The notes: generated by a model not told the origin, from the sequence alone. Shown: positions 18,996 through 29,168, numbered from the stretch's first letter. The stretch is DNA of 64,000 bases from Actinomycetes bacterium (GCA_021826315.1 JAKAZZ010000002.1:1-64000); one strand, 5' to 3'. Translations and numbers: made by a program.

Positions 18996-19043
18996 AGCGT
19001 GCGCCATTGAACTTTACCGCATACCGTAGCGTTTTGAAAAGAG

Positions 19044-19088
19044 CAAAAAAAGAGATGCTCTGAAAGTTTTTCAGAGCATCTCTTTTTA
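19044..19088. terminator. Bidirectional terminator between convergent PilZ gene and pst operon
   Basis: AAAAAAAGAGATGCTCTGAAA / TTTCAGAGCATCTCTTTTT: stem flanked by A and T tracts. Confidence 0.88.
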
Positions 19089-19137
19089 TTTCACCGGAAG
19101 GCATCCACTACCTTGCCTTCTTGAAGCATCGTTCTTC

Positions 19138-20016
19138 CTAGCGGCGGGTCTCAGCGTGTCTTTGCGTCTGCGCAACGATTATGCGGGAGATCCCAATTAG
19201 CAGAAGGATCAGTACCATTATCACCATGCCAGCATCGTAAGAGAGTTGCAATGCTGTCTTATTTGGCTGATTGTAGAAGGTCCAGACGGCATAGGTCAGA
19301 TATCCAAGGGGGGAGTGCGTTATCGTCAGCTTTGGAAGATTCTGCGAATAGCCAGCGGTGTAGAGAAGAGGCGCGGTCTCTCCAACCGATATTGCCATGG
19401 CAACTATAAGCCCGGTTGTGATTCCTGGAAGTGCGGTCTTCAATGTAATACGCGAGAGAATGCGGGTTGGCTTGAATCCCAGAGCCTCAGCACCTTCGAT
19501 GTAGTTGATGGGAACTTGACGGAGGGCTACTTCTGTCGTCTTTGCAATGTAAGGCATTACAAGTACGGAAAGTGTTATGACTCCAGCTCCAAGAGAGAAT
19601 CCCCAGTGGAATCCGACAACGAGTGCCGAATATCCGACGTAACCTAAGACGATCGATGGAATACCCGCGAGGATATCTGACGCCGCCCTCAGAATTGAGG
19701 CGAAGCGCCCTTTGGCATATTGCGCAAGGTAGATCCCTGACAGTATCCCTATGCTTCCGGCTACGATAACGACGCCGATTGAGATCACGGCGGTGCCGAT
19801 GATTTCGTTCTTCAAGCCTCCGTCTAGGCCAACTCCACTCTTTGTAAGCACCGAAAGGCCAAAGTGCGGAAGCGCTTTGTGGAGAATTTGAAAAACGATC
19901 CAAATCGAAGGAGCAATGACGGCGAGCAACGCGATTGAACTGAGAGTAAGCACAACGCCGTTTGCCAAGCGGCGCGAGGTGGAGCGTTTCTTGTGATTGC
20001 TGATTTGGTAAGACAT
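19138..20016 (-). CDS. pstA: Phosphate ABC transporter permease
   Basis: Multi-TM; GLDGGLKNEIIGTAVISIG, GIPSIVLGYVGYSAL, EGAEALGFKPTRILSRITLKTALPGI, SVGETAPLLYTAG. Confidence 0.94.
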   Translation of the reverse strand: MSYQISNHKKRSTSRRLANGVVLTLSSIALLAVIAPSIWIVFQILHKALPHFGLSVLTKSGVGLDGGLKNEIIGTAVISIGVVIVAGSIGILSGIYLAQYAKGRFASILRAASDILAGIPSIVLGYVGYSALVVGFHWGFSLGAGVITLSVLVMPYIAKTTEVALRQVPINYIEGAEALGFKPTRILSRITLKTALPGITTGLIVAMAISVGETAPLLYTAGYSQNLPKLTITHSPLGYLTYAVWTFYNQPNKTALQLSYDAGMVIMVLILLLIGISRIIVAQTQRHAETRR

Positions 20017-21077
20017 TAGAGTCCCTTTCCTATGGGAAGCGAAGTTGATGAGACGCGCTTCACCAGGTAACGCGCAGCTACGTTGGCGAGGAGTGTGACC
20101 GCCATCAGAATTAGCGCTGCCTCGGCGAGTGTCTCTACTGCTAGGCCAGTCGCATCCGTAAGCGCTGAGTCAAGCTGGGTGACTATCGCAGCGGCGATTG
20201 TTGAATAGGTTGAGTAGATGGTATGGGGCACAGTGCCGAGAACGGCACCCGAGACCATGGCAACTGCCATCGTCTCTCCCAGAGCGCGAGCAAATCCAAG
20301 GACCGTGGCGCCAATGACCCCAGCTGAAATCCAAGGAAATGTTACCTTTCGAGTGATTTCCCACTCCGTGAATCCCAGTGCAGCCGCTCCCTCTTCAGTG
20401 AGACGCGGTACTGCTGTAATTAGGTCGCGAGTCGTCGATGCGATAATCGGTATGACCATGATTCCAAGGACTAGGGCCGAAGTAAGGAGCCCTTCGCCGT
20501 TTCCTGTATTTCCCCGAAAGAGTCGAAAGAAGATGATGTTTGGTGCGTGGTGTGCAAAGAAGGGGTAGATGTGCTTTGAGAGAATTGGGCCAAGCGTGAG
20601 CGCGCCCCAGAGGCCGAAGATAACGCTTGGGATGCCTGCGAGGAGTTCTAGGAACGTACTAGCAATTGAACGGAGTCTCGGTGGAAGTTTTTTGGCGACA
20701 ATAAATGCTGCTCCGACTGATAGTGGAAGGGCGAAGATTAGGGCAATGATCGATGATTCCAGAGTTCCAGCCAGAAGGGGCCATACGCCGTACTTGGCCA
20801 AGATTGGGTGCTCGACGCCGTTGGTAACGACTGGATTCGCGTAGAAGTTACCTGGGTTCCACGCTGTTGAGGTGAGGAAGTGAACGCCGTTGTATTTGAT
20901 GGCGGGGAGAGCTTTGGAAAGTAGAACCAAGAGTACGGCTATGACTGCTATTGCGGGAACCGTTGTGGCTATCGCTGAAATTATGGCTATCGGCGTACGC
21001 CTGCCAAGAAGGTTGGGGTGAAAGCGTCCTGTGGCATCATTCTTGGCATCGTCGGCGCTCGTCTCTACGATTGACAT
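20016..21077 (-). CDS. pstC: Phosphate ABC transporter permease
   Basis: AGIPSVIFGLWGALTLGP, EEGAAALGFTEWEITRKVTFPW, ARALGETMAVAMVSG. Start ATG 21077 (MSIVETSADD) with SD GGAGACC rather than ORF start 21299. Confidence 0.94.
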   Translation of the reverse strand: MSIVETSADDAKNDATGRFHPNLLGRRTPIAIISAIATTVPAIAVIAVLLVLLSKALPAIKYNGVHFLTSTAWNPGNFYANPVVTNGVEHPILAKYGVWPLLAGTLESSIIALIFALPLSVGAAFIVAKKLPPRLRSIASTFLELLAGIPSVIFGLWGALTLGPILSKHIYPFFAHHAPNIIFFRLFRGNTGNGEGLLTSALVLGIMVIPIIASTTRDLITAVPRLTEEGAAALGFTEWEITRKVTFPWISAGVIGATVLGFARALGETMAVAMVSGAVLGTVPHTIYSTYSTIAAAIVTQLDSALTDATGLAVETLAEAALILMAVTLLANVAARYLVKRVSSTSLPIGKGL

Positions 21078-21105
21078 CTTCAGGTCTCCGGATTCTCGTT
21101 TGAAA

Positions 21106-21142
21106 AAAGTGAAGGCAGCTTGACATCTGCCAAGCTGCCTTC
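21106..21142 (-). terminator. Intra-operon terminator/attenuator between pstS and pstC
   Basis: Perfect 12-bp stem GAAGGCAGCTTG / CAAGCTGCCTTC followed on the minus strand by ACTTTTTTC. Confidence 0.8.
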
Positions 21143-21175
21143 TAAGGCGCTTAGGCACCTTCGTTATTAGTTTGA

Positions 21176-22345
21176 CTAACCTGCTTGGATCTTGTTGATC
21201 TGCGCAAGGGAAAGTCCAGCAACTGAAGACGGCAGTGGCTGGAATCCTACCTGAGAAAGGTAAGAGGCAGCATTGCCGTGTGCTGGATCGATTGCCCAAG
21301 TTAGTAGGGCTCGGATTGCCTGGGCCTTGTTGGCGTCAGTCTGTGCCGAGTTGACGATCGCATATTCGAAGTTGATGATCGGATAGCTAGTAGCACCAGG
21401 TCCGTATACGAGTGAGATCGCCTCATTCGTTGGTACTTGGCTAATGAAGCTCTGAGAATCAGCGAGGATACCAGCGGCACTTGGCGTTAGGTACTTGCCA
21501 GCAGCGTTTGAAATTGCTGCTACTGCGAGCTTTGCAGCAGTTGCCTGCTGGGCAAAGGAGATACCTACATAGGCGATACAGCCAGGGGTTGCACCACAAG
21601 TTGTTACCATTCCACCGTTGCCGTTAGCGGTCAAAGCACTTGAGACGCTCGGCCAGGCGACTGTTGTACCGTACGAAACGTTGGCACCCCAGCCATTTGG
21701 GTCGGCCTTGGAGAGGTATTGGGTGAAGATGAAGGTATCACCCGAGCCGTCAGAGCGGTGTACTGGAACGATAGCAAGGTGAGGAAGAGTCAGCGATGGA
21801 TTGAGAGCCTTGATGGCTGCGTCGTCCCAGAAGCTGATCTTACCCTGGTAGATCTGTGAAATCACCGATCCTGAAAGATCAAGCGTTCCAGATAGACCCG
21901 TTATGTTGGTGACGATCTCCTGAGCCGAAATGGCAAGAGGAATGTTTAGTAGCGTTGGGGTCTTAGCTACCTGTGTCTGCGACAGATAGGCGTCGGAAGC
22001 GCCGATGTCTACAGTTCCTGCTGAAGCGTCTGCGATACCTGTACCAGAGCCAGTTCCAGCGGTCGTGATGGTGATATTGCTGTAAGCCTTTTGATAGTCA
22101 GGTGCCCACAGGTTGAATAGCGGATAAAGTAGGGTAGACCCTGTTTCTTGCAAGGCAACTGACGCTGTAGGAGGTGTCTCGGTTGCAGCAAAGCTTGGAG
22201 CAGTAGTCGTCGTAGCTTGGGTAGTCGCAACTGCGCCCGTGGTAACTGTAGTTGAACTTGAAGAGGTTGAACTACCACATGCGGATGCGACTAGCCCGGC
22301 TGACAAAAACATTCCAGCCAGCGCTAGTGGTTTCTTCGGCGACAT
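21176..22345 (-). CDS. pstS: Phosphate ABC transporter substrate-binding lipoprotein
   Basis: Lipobox LVASACGSS; QETGSTLLYPLFNLW, AGTGSGTGIADASAGTVDIGASDAYL, HRSDGSGDTFIFTQYL. Start MSPKKPL with SD AAAGGAAA. Confidence 0.94.
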   Translation of the reverse strand: MSPKKPLALAGMFLSAGLVASACGSSTSSSSTTVTTGAVATTQATTTTAPSFAATETPPTASVALQETGSTLLYPLFNLWAPDYQKAYSNITITTAGTGSGTGIADASAGTVDIGASDAYLSQTQVAKTPTLLNIPLAISAQEIVTNITGLSGTLDLSGSVISQIYQGKISFWDDAAIKALNPSLTLPHLAIVPVHRSDGSGDTFIFTQYLSKADPNGWGANVSYGTTVAWPSVSSALTANGNGGMVTTCGATPGCIAYVGISFAQQATAAKLAVAAISNAAGKYLTPSAAGILADSQSFISQVPTNEAISLVYGPGATSYPIINFEYAIVNSAQTDANKAQAIRALLTWAIDPAHGNAASYLSQVGFQPLPSSVAGLSLAQINKIQAG

Positions 22346-22388
22346 GCCGTTTCCTTTCATTAATGGGACGGGAGTTTTACTTCGGTCA

Positions 22389-23228
22389 CTAACCCATGCG
22401 ACCCGAAATATAGTATTGAGTCTCCGGCATCTGAGGATCGGTGAAGATATTTTCGGTCTCTCCCGACTCCATCAATTTGCCGTCGTAGAAAAACATTGTG
22501 TGATCCGATATTCTCCTCGCTTGCGCAAGGGAGTGGGTCACAACAATGAATGTGATCTCGGGTACGAGTTTTCTCAGTAGGTTTTCTACTGCCTCTACCG
22601 AGATCGGATCCAGTGCTGATGTGGGTTCATCGAGCAGCAGGACTTCTGGTTGTACAGCAAGGCTCCGAGCTAGACAGAGCAATTGCTGTTGTCCGCCGGA
22701 TAGGCGGAATGGGGAGTCATTGAGTCGGTCTTGTACGGCCTTCCATAGGCCAACCTTCTCTAAATTTTCGCGCACGATTTCATCGTGCTGACTTTTCGGT
22801 GCGAGTCGGTGTGCTTTGACGCCGGCTAGGACATTTTCCTTGATCGACATTGGGAACGGATTTGGCCGCTGGAATAGCATTCCGACCTTGCGGCGGAGCT
22901 CTAGGAGGTCTGTATCCTTAGAAAGCAACTCTTCACCTTGTAGGGAGATGGAGCCCTTCGTCCAAAATCCCGAGATCTTGTCATTCAGGCGATTGACGGA
23001 GCGGAGAAATGTGGTCTTTCCTGAACCAGTAGGTCCGATCAGCGCTACGACGTGGCCTCTAGGCATGTCGAGGTTTATATCGCGTATGACTTTTTTGGCA
23101 TGGAAACCAATTTCGAGGTGACGTACAGAGAGAACGGCGTTCTCAGATTGCGTAAGCGATCCTTCGTCCAACTTTTTTACATCTCCATCGAAACTAGGCG
23201 TATCGTGTAACATATGCCCCTCGTGCAC
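22389..23228 (-). CDS. pstB: Phosphate ABC transporter ATP-binding protein
   Basis: Walker A GPTGSGKTTFLRSVNRLND, FQRPNPFPMSIKENV, LSGGQQQLLCLARSLA, LLLDEPTSALDPIS. Confidence 0.95.
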   Translation of the reverse strand: MHEGHMLHDTPSFDGDVKKLDEGSLTQSENAVLSVRHLEIGFHAKKVIRDINLDMPRGHVVALIGPTGSGKTTFLRSVNRLNDKISGFWTKGSISLQGEELLSKDTDLLELRRKVGMLFQRPNPFPMSIKENVLAGVKAHRLAPKSQHDEIVRENLEKVGLWKAVQDRLNDSPFRLSGGQQQLLCLARSLAVQPEVLLLDEPTSALDPISVEAVENLLRKLVPEITFIVVTHSLAQARRISDHTMFFYDGKLMESGETENIFTDPQMPETQYYISGRMG

Positions 23229-23270
23229 CTCTCACTCCAAAAATCAAAGCGCAGGAATGAACCTATAGAG

Positions 23271-23292
23271 CCATGTTTAACTACAGGTAAAC
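23271..23292 (-). promoter_or_regulatory. Candidate Pho box upstream of pstB
   Basis: Minus-strand GTTTACCTGTA GTTAAACATGG: two direct 11-nt units resembling actinobacterial PHO-box repeats. Confidence 0.45.
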
Positions 23293-23471
23293 AAGACGTA
23301 TGTTTTTTGTCTACCAACTCATGAAAGTTGAGTATAAAGTTTATTTCACACGGACTTTTCGTGCCCGTAAAATTTATTACCGTCATTTAATTTCCCATTG
23401 CAAATAGTCTTTCGGTAGGTTATTTTGACATTTGTTTCATAACTCGTTCTTTAACAATCATCAATTGAAAG

Positions 23472-24716
23472 TTGCGGCGATTCATGGAGTTTTCAGGGGT
23501 TTTCCCCGAGTCGTTTGACGTAGTCCGATGTGCCTTGCCCCTTTTTGATCATCACCGGTCGACGGTATCGCCTAACCGCTTTAAAGAAGCGGTTGTAGTC
23601 GTAGCCAGGTATGGTGCCGATGCGGGCTTTGGCGAGCTATCACCCTTAGTAAAGCCGCTCTATGAGGAGCAGTTTCTAGATGCTGCCCAGTCAGTGCTCT
23701 TGGATCTCTTGGCGGAGCTTTCGAGAAAGTTCAAGCCAGGTTCAAGCTTCGATTTCGAAATGTATCGCTCTACTATCGATAGTGTGCGAGGTTGGTCATC
23801 AGCCAAGTTTGCGATTGACACAGCTCTCGCAGATCTAAATGGAAGGCTGTCTCGTCTTGGTCCGTTTGGGTCAATCTTGAACTGGTTTAGCGAAAGCGAT
23901 CCTTCAGTAGTTCTAAGAGAACGAATCGTAAACCTCGATCGCAAAGTGGGAGTTAGTGACTTCAATGTTGCACCACACGGAACCTCCATCGGTGACTTCA
24001 CCGTCGTTGTTCCCGATTTCATAGATGTATCTAGGTATCGGCGTGTGAAAATTAAAGTCGATGCAAAAGTTTGTGAAGATCCCAGTTGGCTAAGTCAGCT
24101 CAGCACCTTCGTACGTGATGTTCCAAACTCAATAGACGTGGTGGTCGACTTCAATGAGTCGGCGCCAAGTACTGCGGTTCTTGCTGCACTTTCAGATGAG
24201 CCGATCAAATTTTTAGAGGCACCGTATGGAGTGAAGACCGTTGAAGAAGGTCTGAGAATTTTTCGAGATCGGCAGTATAAAGTCGCATTCGATGAGTCGT
24301 TGGTAGATGAGGCGCGCCTGGTTGACTTCGATAACGCAGGTCTATTCGACATAGCTGTCGTAAAGCCCCATCGTTTCGACTCCGTATCTAGGTTGGTAAA
24401 TGCTCTTGAACGCCTTTCGGCTGGTCGAAGTGGAACGAATACATTTGGTCACTTCTACATGGGCGGTATGTATGACCTGCCCGTTCTACGACGATTGATA
24501 GCAGTTTTGACAACGATCTTTCCTGATGGTGAAGCTAGTGACCTCGGACCGGATGTAGATTATTTTTCCGCGCCGTTGCTGCCCTCTGTTGTGGCTGGAG
24601 TTGGAACTCTGAAAGTAATTGGAGGAGTGGGGCTTTCGGGAGCATTTGTTCCGAATCGCGAATATGTCTCAACGCGATGTCGAATTGAAGATGGTCAAAT
24701 CACCAAAGTAGATTGA
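23472..24716 (+). CDS. menC: Enolase-superfamily enzyme, o-succinylbenzoate synthase-like
   Basis: VKIKVDA (KxK), VVDFNES, KFLEAPYG, VAFDESL, VVKPHR: enolase-superfamily catalytic pattern in OSBS-like spacing. Confidence 0.7.
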   Translation: MRRFMEFSGVFPESFDVVRCALPLFDHHRSTVSPNRFKEAVVVVARYGADAGFGELSPLVKPLYEEQFLDAAQSVLLDLLAELSRKFKPGSSFDFEMYRSTIDSVRGWSSAKFAIDTALADLNGRLSRLGPFGSILNWFSESDPSVVLRERIVNLDRKVGVSDFNVAPHGTSIGDFTVVVPDFIDVSRYRRVKIKVDAKVCEDPSWLSQLSTFVRDVPNSIDVVVDFNESAPSTAVLAALSDEPIKFLEAPYGVKTVEEGLRIFRDRQYKVAFDESLVDEARLVDFDNAGLFDIAVVKPHRFDSVSRLVNALERLSAGRSGTNTFGHFYMGGMYDLPVLRRLIAVLTTIFPDGEASDLGPDVDYFSAPLLPSVVAGVGTLKVIGGVGLSGAFVPNREYVSTRCRIEDGQITKVD

Positions 24717-24759
24717 TCGGAAGTTATACGAGCTAAGTAGCTGTAGGTGACCGGCTAAC

Positions 24760-25473
24760 TCAGCTTAGAAACTCGGCGATAAACGGGTTGGTTCGACGTT
24801 CGTCGCCAATCGTTGTCGTTCCGCCGTGGCCAGGAAGAACGAAGACTTCGTCGCTGAGAGGCAAAATCTTGTCGACCATTGAATCCCTGAGCTTCGTGAA
24901 CGACCCACCCTCCAAGTCCGTTCGTCCAATACTGCCTTTGAAGAGGTGGTCGCCACTGAAGAGAAGTTGGGGGTAACCTTCTAAGTCGACCAAGAAGCAC
25001 GTAGATCCTGGAGTGTGTCCTGGAGTGTGAATTGCCTTGAAGGTTACGTCAGCAGATCCGAATGTAACGTCGTCATCTATGTACTCGATGAGTTCGGGCT
25101 CTTTCGTGGATAGCCCTGCCTCCACTAAAAGTTGTCCCAGGCTCGAGGAGTTATCCAGTGGAGCTTTAACGTAGTGAGCGTCATCACGATGAATCTTTAG
25201 TTCGACCCGCTGGTGCATGGTGCCGTCGAGATTTGATGGATCTTCTACGAATGTAGGAACTCCTCCGATGTGGTCGATGTGACCATGAGTAGCCACGATC
25301 GCAACTGCCTTGAGCCCTTCACGTGCCAAGAAGTCAATGACAGCATTGGGATCAGGGGGTAGGTCGACGATTACCACTTCGCGGGCGTTTATCGACGATC
25401 TTACGACCCAGAAGTTGGTAGACGCTACCCATAGTGGCTGGCCATATACGAGTTCCAACATTACTCCAATCAA
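24760..25473 (-). CDS. MBL-fold metallo-hydrolase (glyoxalase II-like)
   Basis: THGHIDHIGG, HTPGHTPGSTCF, FSGDHLFKGSIGRTD, LPGHG. Confidence 0.92.
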   Translation of the reverse strand: MIGVMLELVYGQPLWVASTNFWVVRSSINAREVVIVDLPPDPNAVIDFLAREGLKAVAIVATHGHIDHIGGVPTFVEDPSNLDGTMHQRVELKIHRDDAHYVKAPLDNSSSLGQLLVEAGLSTKEPELIEYIDDDVTFGSADVTFKAIHTPGHTPGSTCFLVDLEGYPQLLFSGDHLFKGSIGRTDLEGGSFTKLRDSMVDKILPLSDEVFVLPGHGGTTTIGDERRTNPFIAEFLS

Positions 25474-25643
25474 GTTATCGGCGCGGTTGCCGATGACACC
25501 GCTTGTCCTGCGGGGCGTTGGTACGCCGTTTGCGAGACCTTGCGACTAGTATCCTATGTTTTATCGCCCGCAACTTCGCTAAAGTTCTAGGCGTTACGCT
25601 TAGTGCTAAACGATCTATTGCGTCACCTCGATAGGAGACATTC

Positions 25644-26258
25644 TTGACTCGTGTTGTAATAGCTGAAGACGAAGCAATCATTCGCCTTGACCTAAAAGAG
25701 GCTCTCGAAGAGCTCGGCTATGAGGTCGTTGCAGCTTGCGCGAATGGACAGGAAGGTCTGGAGAGAGTCCGGATCGAACGCCCTGATCTAGCTATATTCG
25801 ACGTCAAAATGCCGATCATGGACGGGCTAGAGGCCGCCGCAACGATCGACAAGGAGCGGATCTGTCCGGTTATCATCCTTACAGCTTTTTCGCAGAGGGC
25901 ATTAGTCGAGCAAGCCCGGGATGCCGGTGCGCAGGCCTATCTGGTCAAGCCATTTCAACCTGCTGACCTAGTGCCCGCAATTGAGATTTCTGTCGCCCGC
26001 TTTGCCCAAGCAAGAGCCCTCGAGGAAGAGATTGCGAATCTTGAGGATAAGAGCCAGACGTTGACTACGCAGCTCGAACTTCGTAAGATTTTGGACAGAG
26101 CTAAAGGCAAGCTCATGGAGAAGTACGATCTCTCGGAACCAGAAGCCTTTGCGTTTATACAAAGGCGCGCGATGGATACACGAAGTCGCATGAGCATTAT
26201 CGCTCAGGGGATTATCGATGGCGAAATCACGCCGGAGGCGGACGGTTCTGACGCATAA
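25644..26258 (+). CDS. ANTAR-domain response regulator (PdtaR-like)
   Basis: Receiver (VIAEDEAIIRLDL, IFDVKMPIMDGLEA, VKPFQPADL) plus ANTAR (ILDRAKGKLMEKYDLSEPEAFAFIQRRAMDTRSRMSIIAQGI). Located upstream of polA, as recalled for mycobacterial pdtaR. Confidence 0.93.
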   Translation: MTRVVIAEDEAIIRLDLKEALEELGYEVVAACANGQEGLERVRIERPDLAIFDVKMPIMDGLEAAATIDKERICPVIILTAFSQRALVEQARDAGAQAYLVKPFQPADLVPAIEISVARFAQARALEEEIANLEDKSQTLTTQLELRKILDRAKGKLMEKYDLSEPEAFAFIQRRAMDTRSRMSIIAQGIIDGEITPEADGSDA

Positions 26259-26315
26259 TTTTGCGGGTAGGTTTATTTCGTAAGTAAATGGCTTACCCAC
26301 TTTTAGGAGTACCTA

Positions 26316-28991
26316 TTGTCCGGTCGCCTCGTCGTCGTCGACGGTTTCAGCCTCGCATTTCGAGCTTTCTTTGCGATTCCACCAGAGTCGATGACAAATT
26401 CGAATGGCTTCGCGACTAACTCGCTCTACGGATTCGTCTCCATGCTCGATGGCCTTCTCGAAGAGTTTCAGCCGAGCCACTTCGCTGTAGCGTTAGATCG
26501 ATTTGAACCAACCTTCCGTGATGAACTGAACGACAAATACAAGGGTCACCGACCTCCAACTCACCCGGCTCTCTTGGCGCAGTTGGAGATGATGGAGTCT
26601 GTTCTCGACCAATTGTCTATTCCCAAGGTGTCTCACGCTGGCTTTGAGGCAGACGATGTAATTGCTACGTTGGCGGAACTTGGCGCTTCAGAAGACTTTG
26701 AAGTGGTCGTCGTTACAGGAGACCGTGACTCCTTTCAGTTAGTTAGAGATCCATCAATTTGGGTGCTCTACAACAGGCGAGGGGTAAGCGACTACCAAAA
26801 GATGGACGAAGCCGCGGTCCATGCAAAAGTTGGTACCACTCCGTTGCTATATCCCTTTCTAGCTGCAATGCGTGGTGATCCCTCCGACAACTTGAAGGGC
26901 GTTACTGGCATAGGCGAAAAGACCGCGGCAAAGTTCGCGAATACCTATCAAGATGTTGAGACGTTATATGCAAACATTGACGCACTTTCACCAAAGATTG
27001 CCCAAGCACTTCGAGACGAAGAGGAAAATCTTCGCCTCAATATGGCTCTAACTCCCCTGAAGAGGGATGTTCCGATCGGACTCTCGATGGGTGACCTAGC
27101 ACTTGGCGAATTTGATGTGGATAAGGCGAATCAATTCTTTGACTTTATAGAGTCCAAGCGGCTAGCTTCGCGAACGACTGCAGCTAGGTCGTACATTGGA
27201 ACTTCTGCAACGGCAGTTGCCCCTGCGCGTACCTCTATCAAGGTCGGGGTCGCTAAATCCATAGATGATGTTTTGGCTAAAGGTGATGGAGGCGTTGAAA
27301 ATGGTATTTCAGCTGCTTTCTTGGGGGAGGCCGGTCGCTCGCCAATCACAGCTATTTCTCTTGCCCGTCGTCTAAGTAGCGACACGTTTAGTTCGATCGT
27401 TATAGAGGTGCAAGACGATAGAGGCGATATGGGAGTATTGCTCGAAGCAATCGAAGGTGCCGAGTTAGTTGGCTTCGAGATGAAGGAGTTGCTAAGACGA
27501 ATAGCAACGATTGGCCATCGCCTGCCCAAGGTTGCCCTTGACTTAGGCGTAGCCTCCTACTTGGTCGACTCAAATAGTGGACATTACCGCCAGAGTGATG
27601 TTCTCACCACTTATCTCGTAGAAACTGAGATTGATGCGAGTGCATTTGGTGCAGAGGACAAAGATCAGGGCCAAGACCTCTTTTCACAGGGTAAAATCGA
27701 CCATCGCTCATTAGCACATTCGTCGGTCGCCGCTCTGTTGCTCGCTGACATTCTCCGAAAAGAACTTGAGGCGACAAAGGCAACGTGGCTGTACGACGCA
27801 ATTGAGAACCCCTTACTTTTGGCCCTAGCGAAGATGGAAGCAGTTGGAGTTGCAGTCGATAAGCCTTATCTCCAGCATCTTGCTCAAGAGTTGACAAACG
27901 AGGTCGCAACCCTAACTGTGAAGATTCATGAGTTGGCTGGCAAGAAGTTCAACGTCAATTCCACTAAGCAACTTGCCGAGGTGCTCTTCGTCGATCTTGG
28001 GCTTACGCCGCCCAAAAAGACTAAGACTGGATTCTCCACTGACGCCCAGACGTTAGAGAAGCTGTCAGATTCCCACCCGATCATCCCGGCGATTTCTCGC
28101 TATCGCGAGGTCGAGAAGTTGAGAAGTACATATGGAGAGTCGCTCATTGCTGAAGTCGCTGAAGATGGAAGGATCCACGCTACATTCAATCAAATGGTGG
28201 CACGCACCGGGAGATTGTCATCAGATCATCCGAATCTTCACAACATCCCAATCCGAAGTGACGACGGAAAAAAGTTTAGATATGCATTCGTCGCACCCGA
28301 AGGTCGGAAACTCATTGTCGCAGATTACTCGCAGATCGAACTTCGTGTAATCGCCCATTTGAGCGGTGACCCCGGTCTTCTTGAAGCGTTCTCGAGTGGA
28401 CAAGATATCCACACAGCTACTGCATCAAGAGTGTTTTCGGTGCCGACGAGTGATGTAACTGGATCTCAGCGTAGTAAAGCGAAGATGGTAGCGTACGGCT
28501 TGGCATATGGGATGGAAGCGTACGGCTTGGCGCAAAGGTTGAACGTTGACGTAAAAGAGGCCGAAGGTATTTTGAAGAGCTTCTTCGCTGCGTTTCCCAC
28601 TTTACGGCAATACATGGATGACGTCGTTGAATTGGCGGCAAAGCGAGGATATAGCGAAACCGAATATGGTCGACGCAGGCCGATGCCAGACCTTTCGAGC
28701 TCAATCTTTAGGGTCCGTCAGGCAGCTGAGAGACAAGCAATGAACTCCGTCATTCAAGGCTTGGCCGCTGACATCTTCAAGATCGCCCTTGTCAACCTAG
28801 ATGAGCAGCTTGCTATGACTCCTGCTAAGACCGTGTTGCAGATTCATGACGAAGTCGTAGTTGAGGTAGATATCGATCGTGCTGAGGAGGTTGCCGCTAT
28901 TGTCGTCGAAACAATGGAAGGGGCTGCTTCACTGTCGGTTCCCCTCGTTGCGAATTGTTACATAGTTGACTCTTGGGGAGAGGCGAAATAA
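26316..28991 (+). CDS. polA: DNA polymerase I
   Basis: 5' nuclease N-terminus (VVDGFSLAFRAFFA, TGDRDSFQLV, GVTGIGEKTAAK); pol motifs VADYSQIELRVIAHLSGD, RSKAKMVAYGLAYGM, LQIHDEVVVEV. The 3'-5' exo motifs look degenerate. Confidence 0.97.
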   Translation: MSGRLVVVDGFSLAFRAFFAIPPESMTNSNGFATNSLYGFVSMLDGLLEEFQPSHFAVALDRFEPTFRDELNDKYKGHRPPTHPALLAQLEMMESVLDQLSIPKVSHAGFEADDVIATLAELGASEDFEVVVVTGDRDSFQLVRDPSIWVLYNRRGVSDYQKMDEAAVHAKVGTTPLLYPFLAAMRGDPSDNLKGVTGIGEKTAAKFANTYQDVETLYANIDALSPKIAQALRDEEENLRLNMALTPLKRDVPIGLSMGDLALGEFDVDKANQFFDFIESKRLASRTTAARSYIGTSATAVAPARTSIKVGVAKSIDDVLAKGDGGVENGISAAFLGEAGRSPITAISLARRLSSDTFSSIVIEVQDDRGDMGVLLEAIEGAELVGFEMKELLRRIATIGHRLPKVALDLGVASYLVDSNSGHYRQSDVLTTYLVETEIDASAFGAEDKDQGQDLFSQGKIDHRSLAHSSVAALLLADILRKELEATKATWLYDAIENPLLLALAKMEAVGVAVDKPYLQHLAQELTNEVATLTVKIHELAGKKFNVNSTKQLAEVLFVDLGLTPPKKTKTGFSTDAQTLEKLSDSHPIIPAISRYREVEKLRSTYGESLIAEVAEDGRIHATFNQMVARTGRLSSDHPNLHNIPIRSDDGKKFRYAFVAPEGRKLIVADYSQIELRVIAHLSGDPGLLEAFSSGQDIHTATASRVFSVPTSDVTGSQRSKAKMVAYGLAYGMEAYGLAQRLNVDVKEAEGILKSFFAAFPTLRQYMDDVVELAAKRGYSETEYGRRRPMPDLSSSIFRVRQAAERQAMNSVIQGLAADIFKIALVNLDEQLAMTPAKTVLQIHDEVVVEVDIDRAEEVAAIVVETMEGAASLSVPLVANCYIVDSWGEAK

Positions 28992-29168
28992 TTAATGATG
29001 GAACCCCGTCTCTTCATGGGTCTCTTGATAATTTGGCCAATTGTAAACCTCTGTTAACCATCGTTCGGTCGTTTCAGAGTGTGGAACTCGTTATGCTAGC
29101 TAATGGCGTATTTTAATTCTTTCGTTTAAATGCGCCTGAATACTACCTAAAGAAAGCGTTTTGTATAC

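Noticed and set aside
21078-21299. N-terminal extension of the pstC ORF
   Set aside because: It spans the pstS-pstC terminator and pstS 3' end; MSIVETSADD at 21077 has a good SD.
26316-28991. Loss of proofreading motifs in Pol I as a novelty
   Set aside because: Degenerate 3'-5' exonuclease domains in PolA are known in Actinobacteria and Bacilli.
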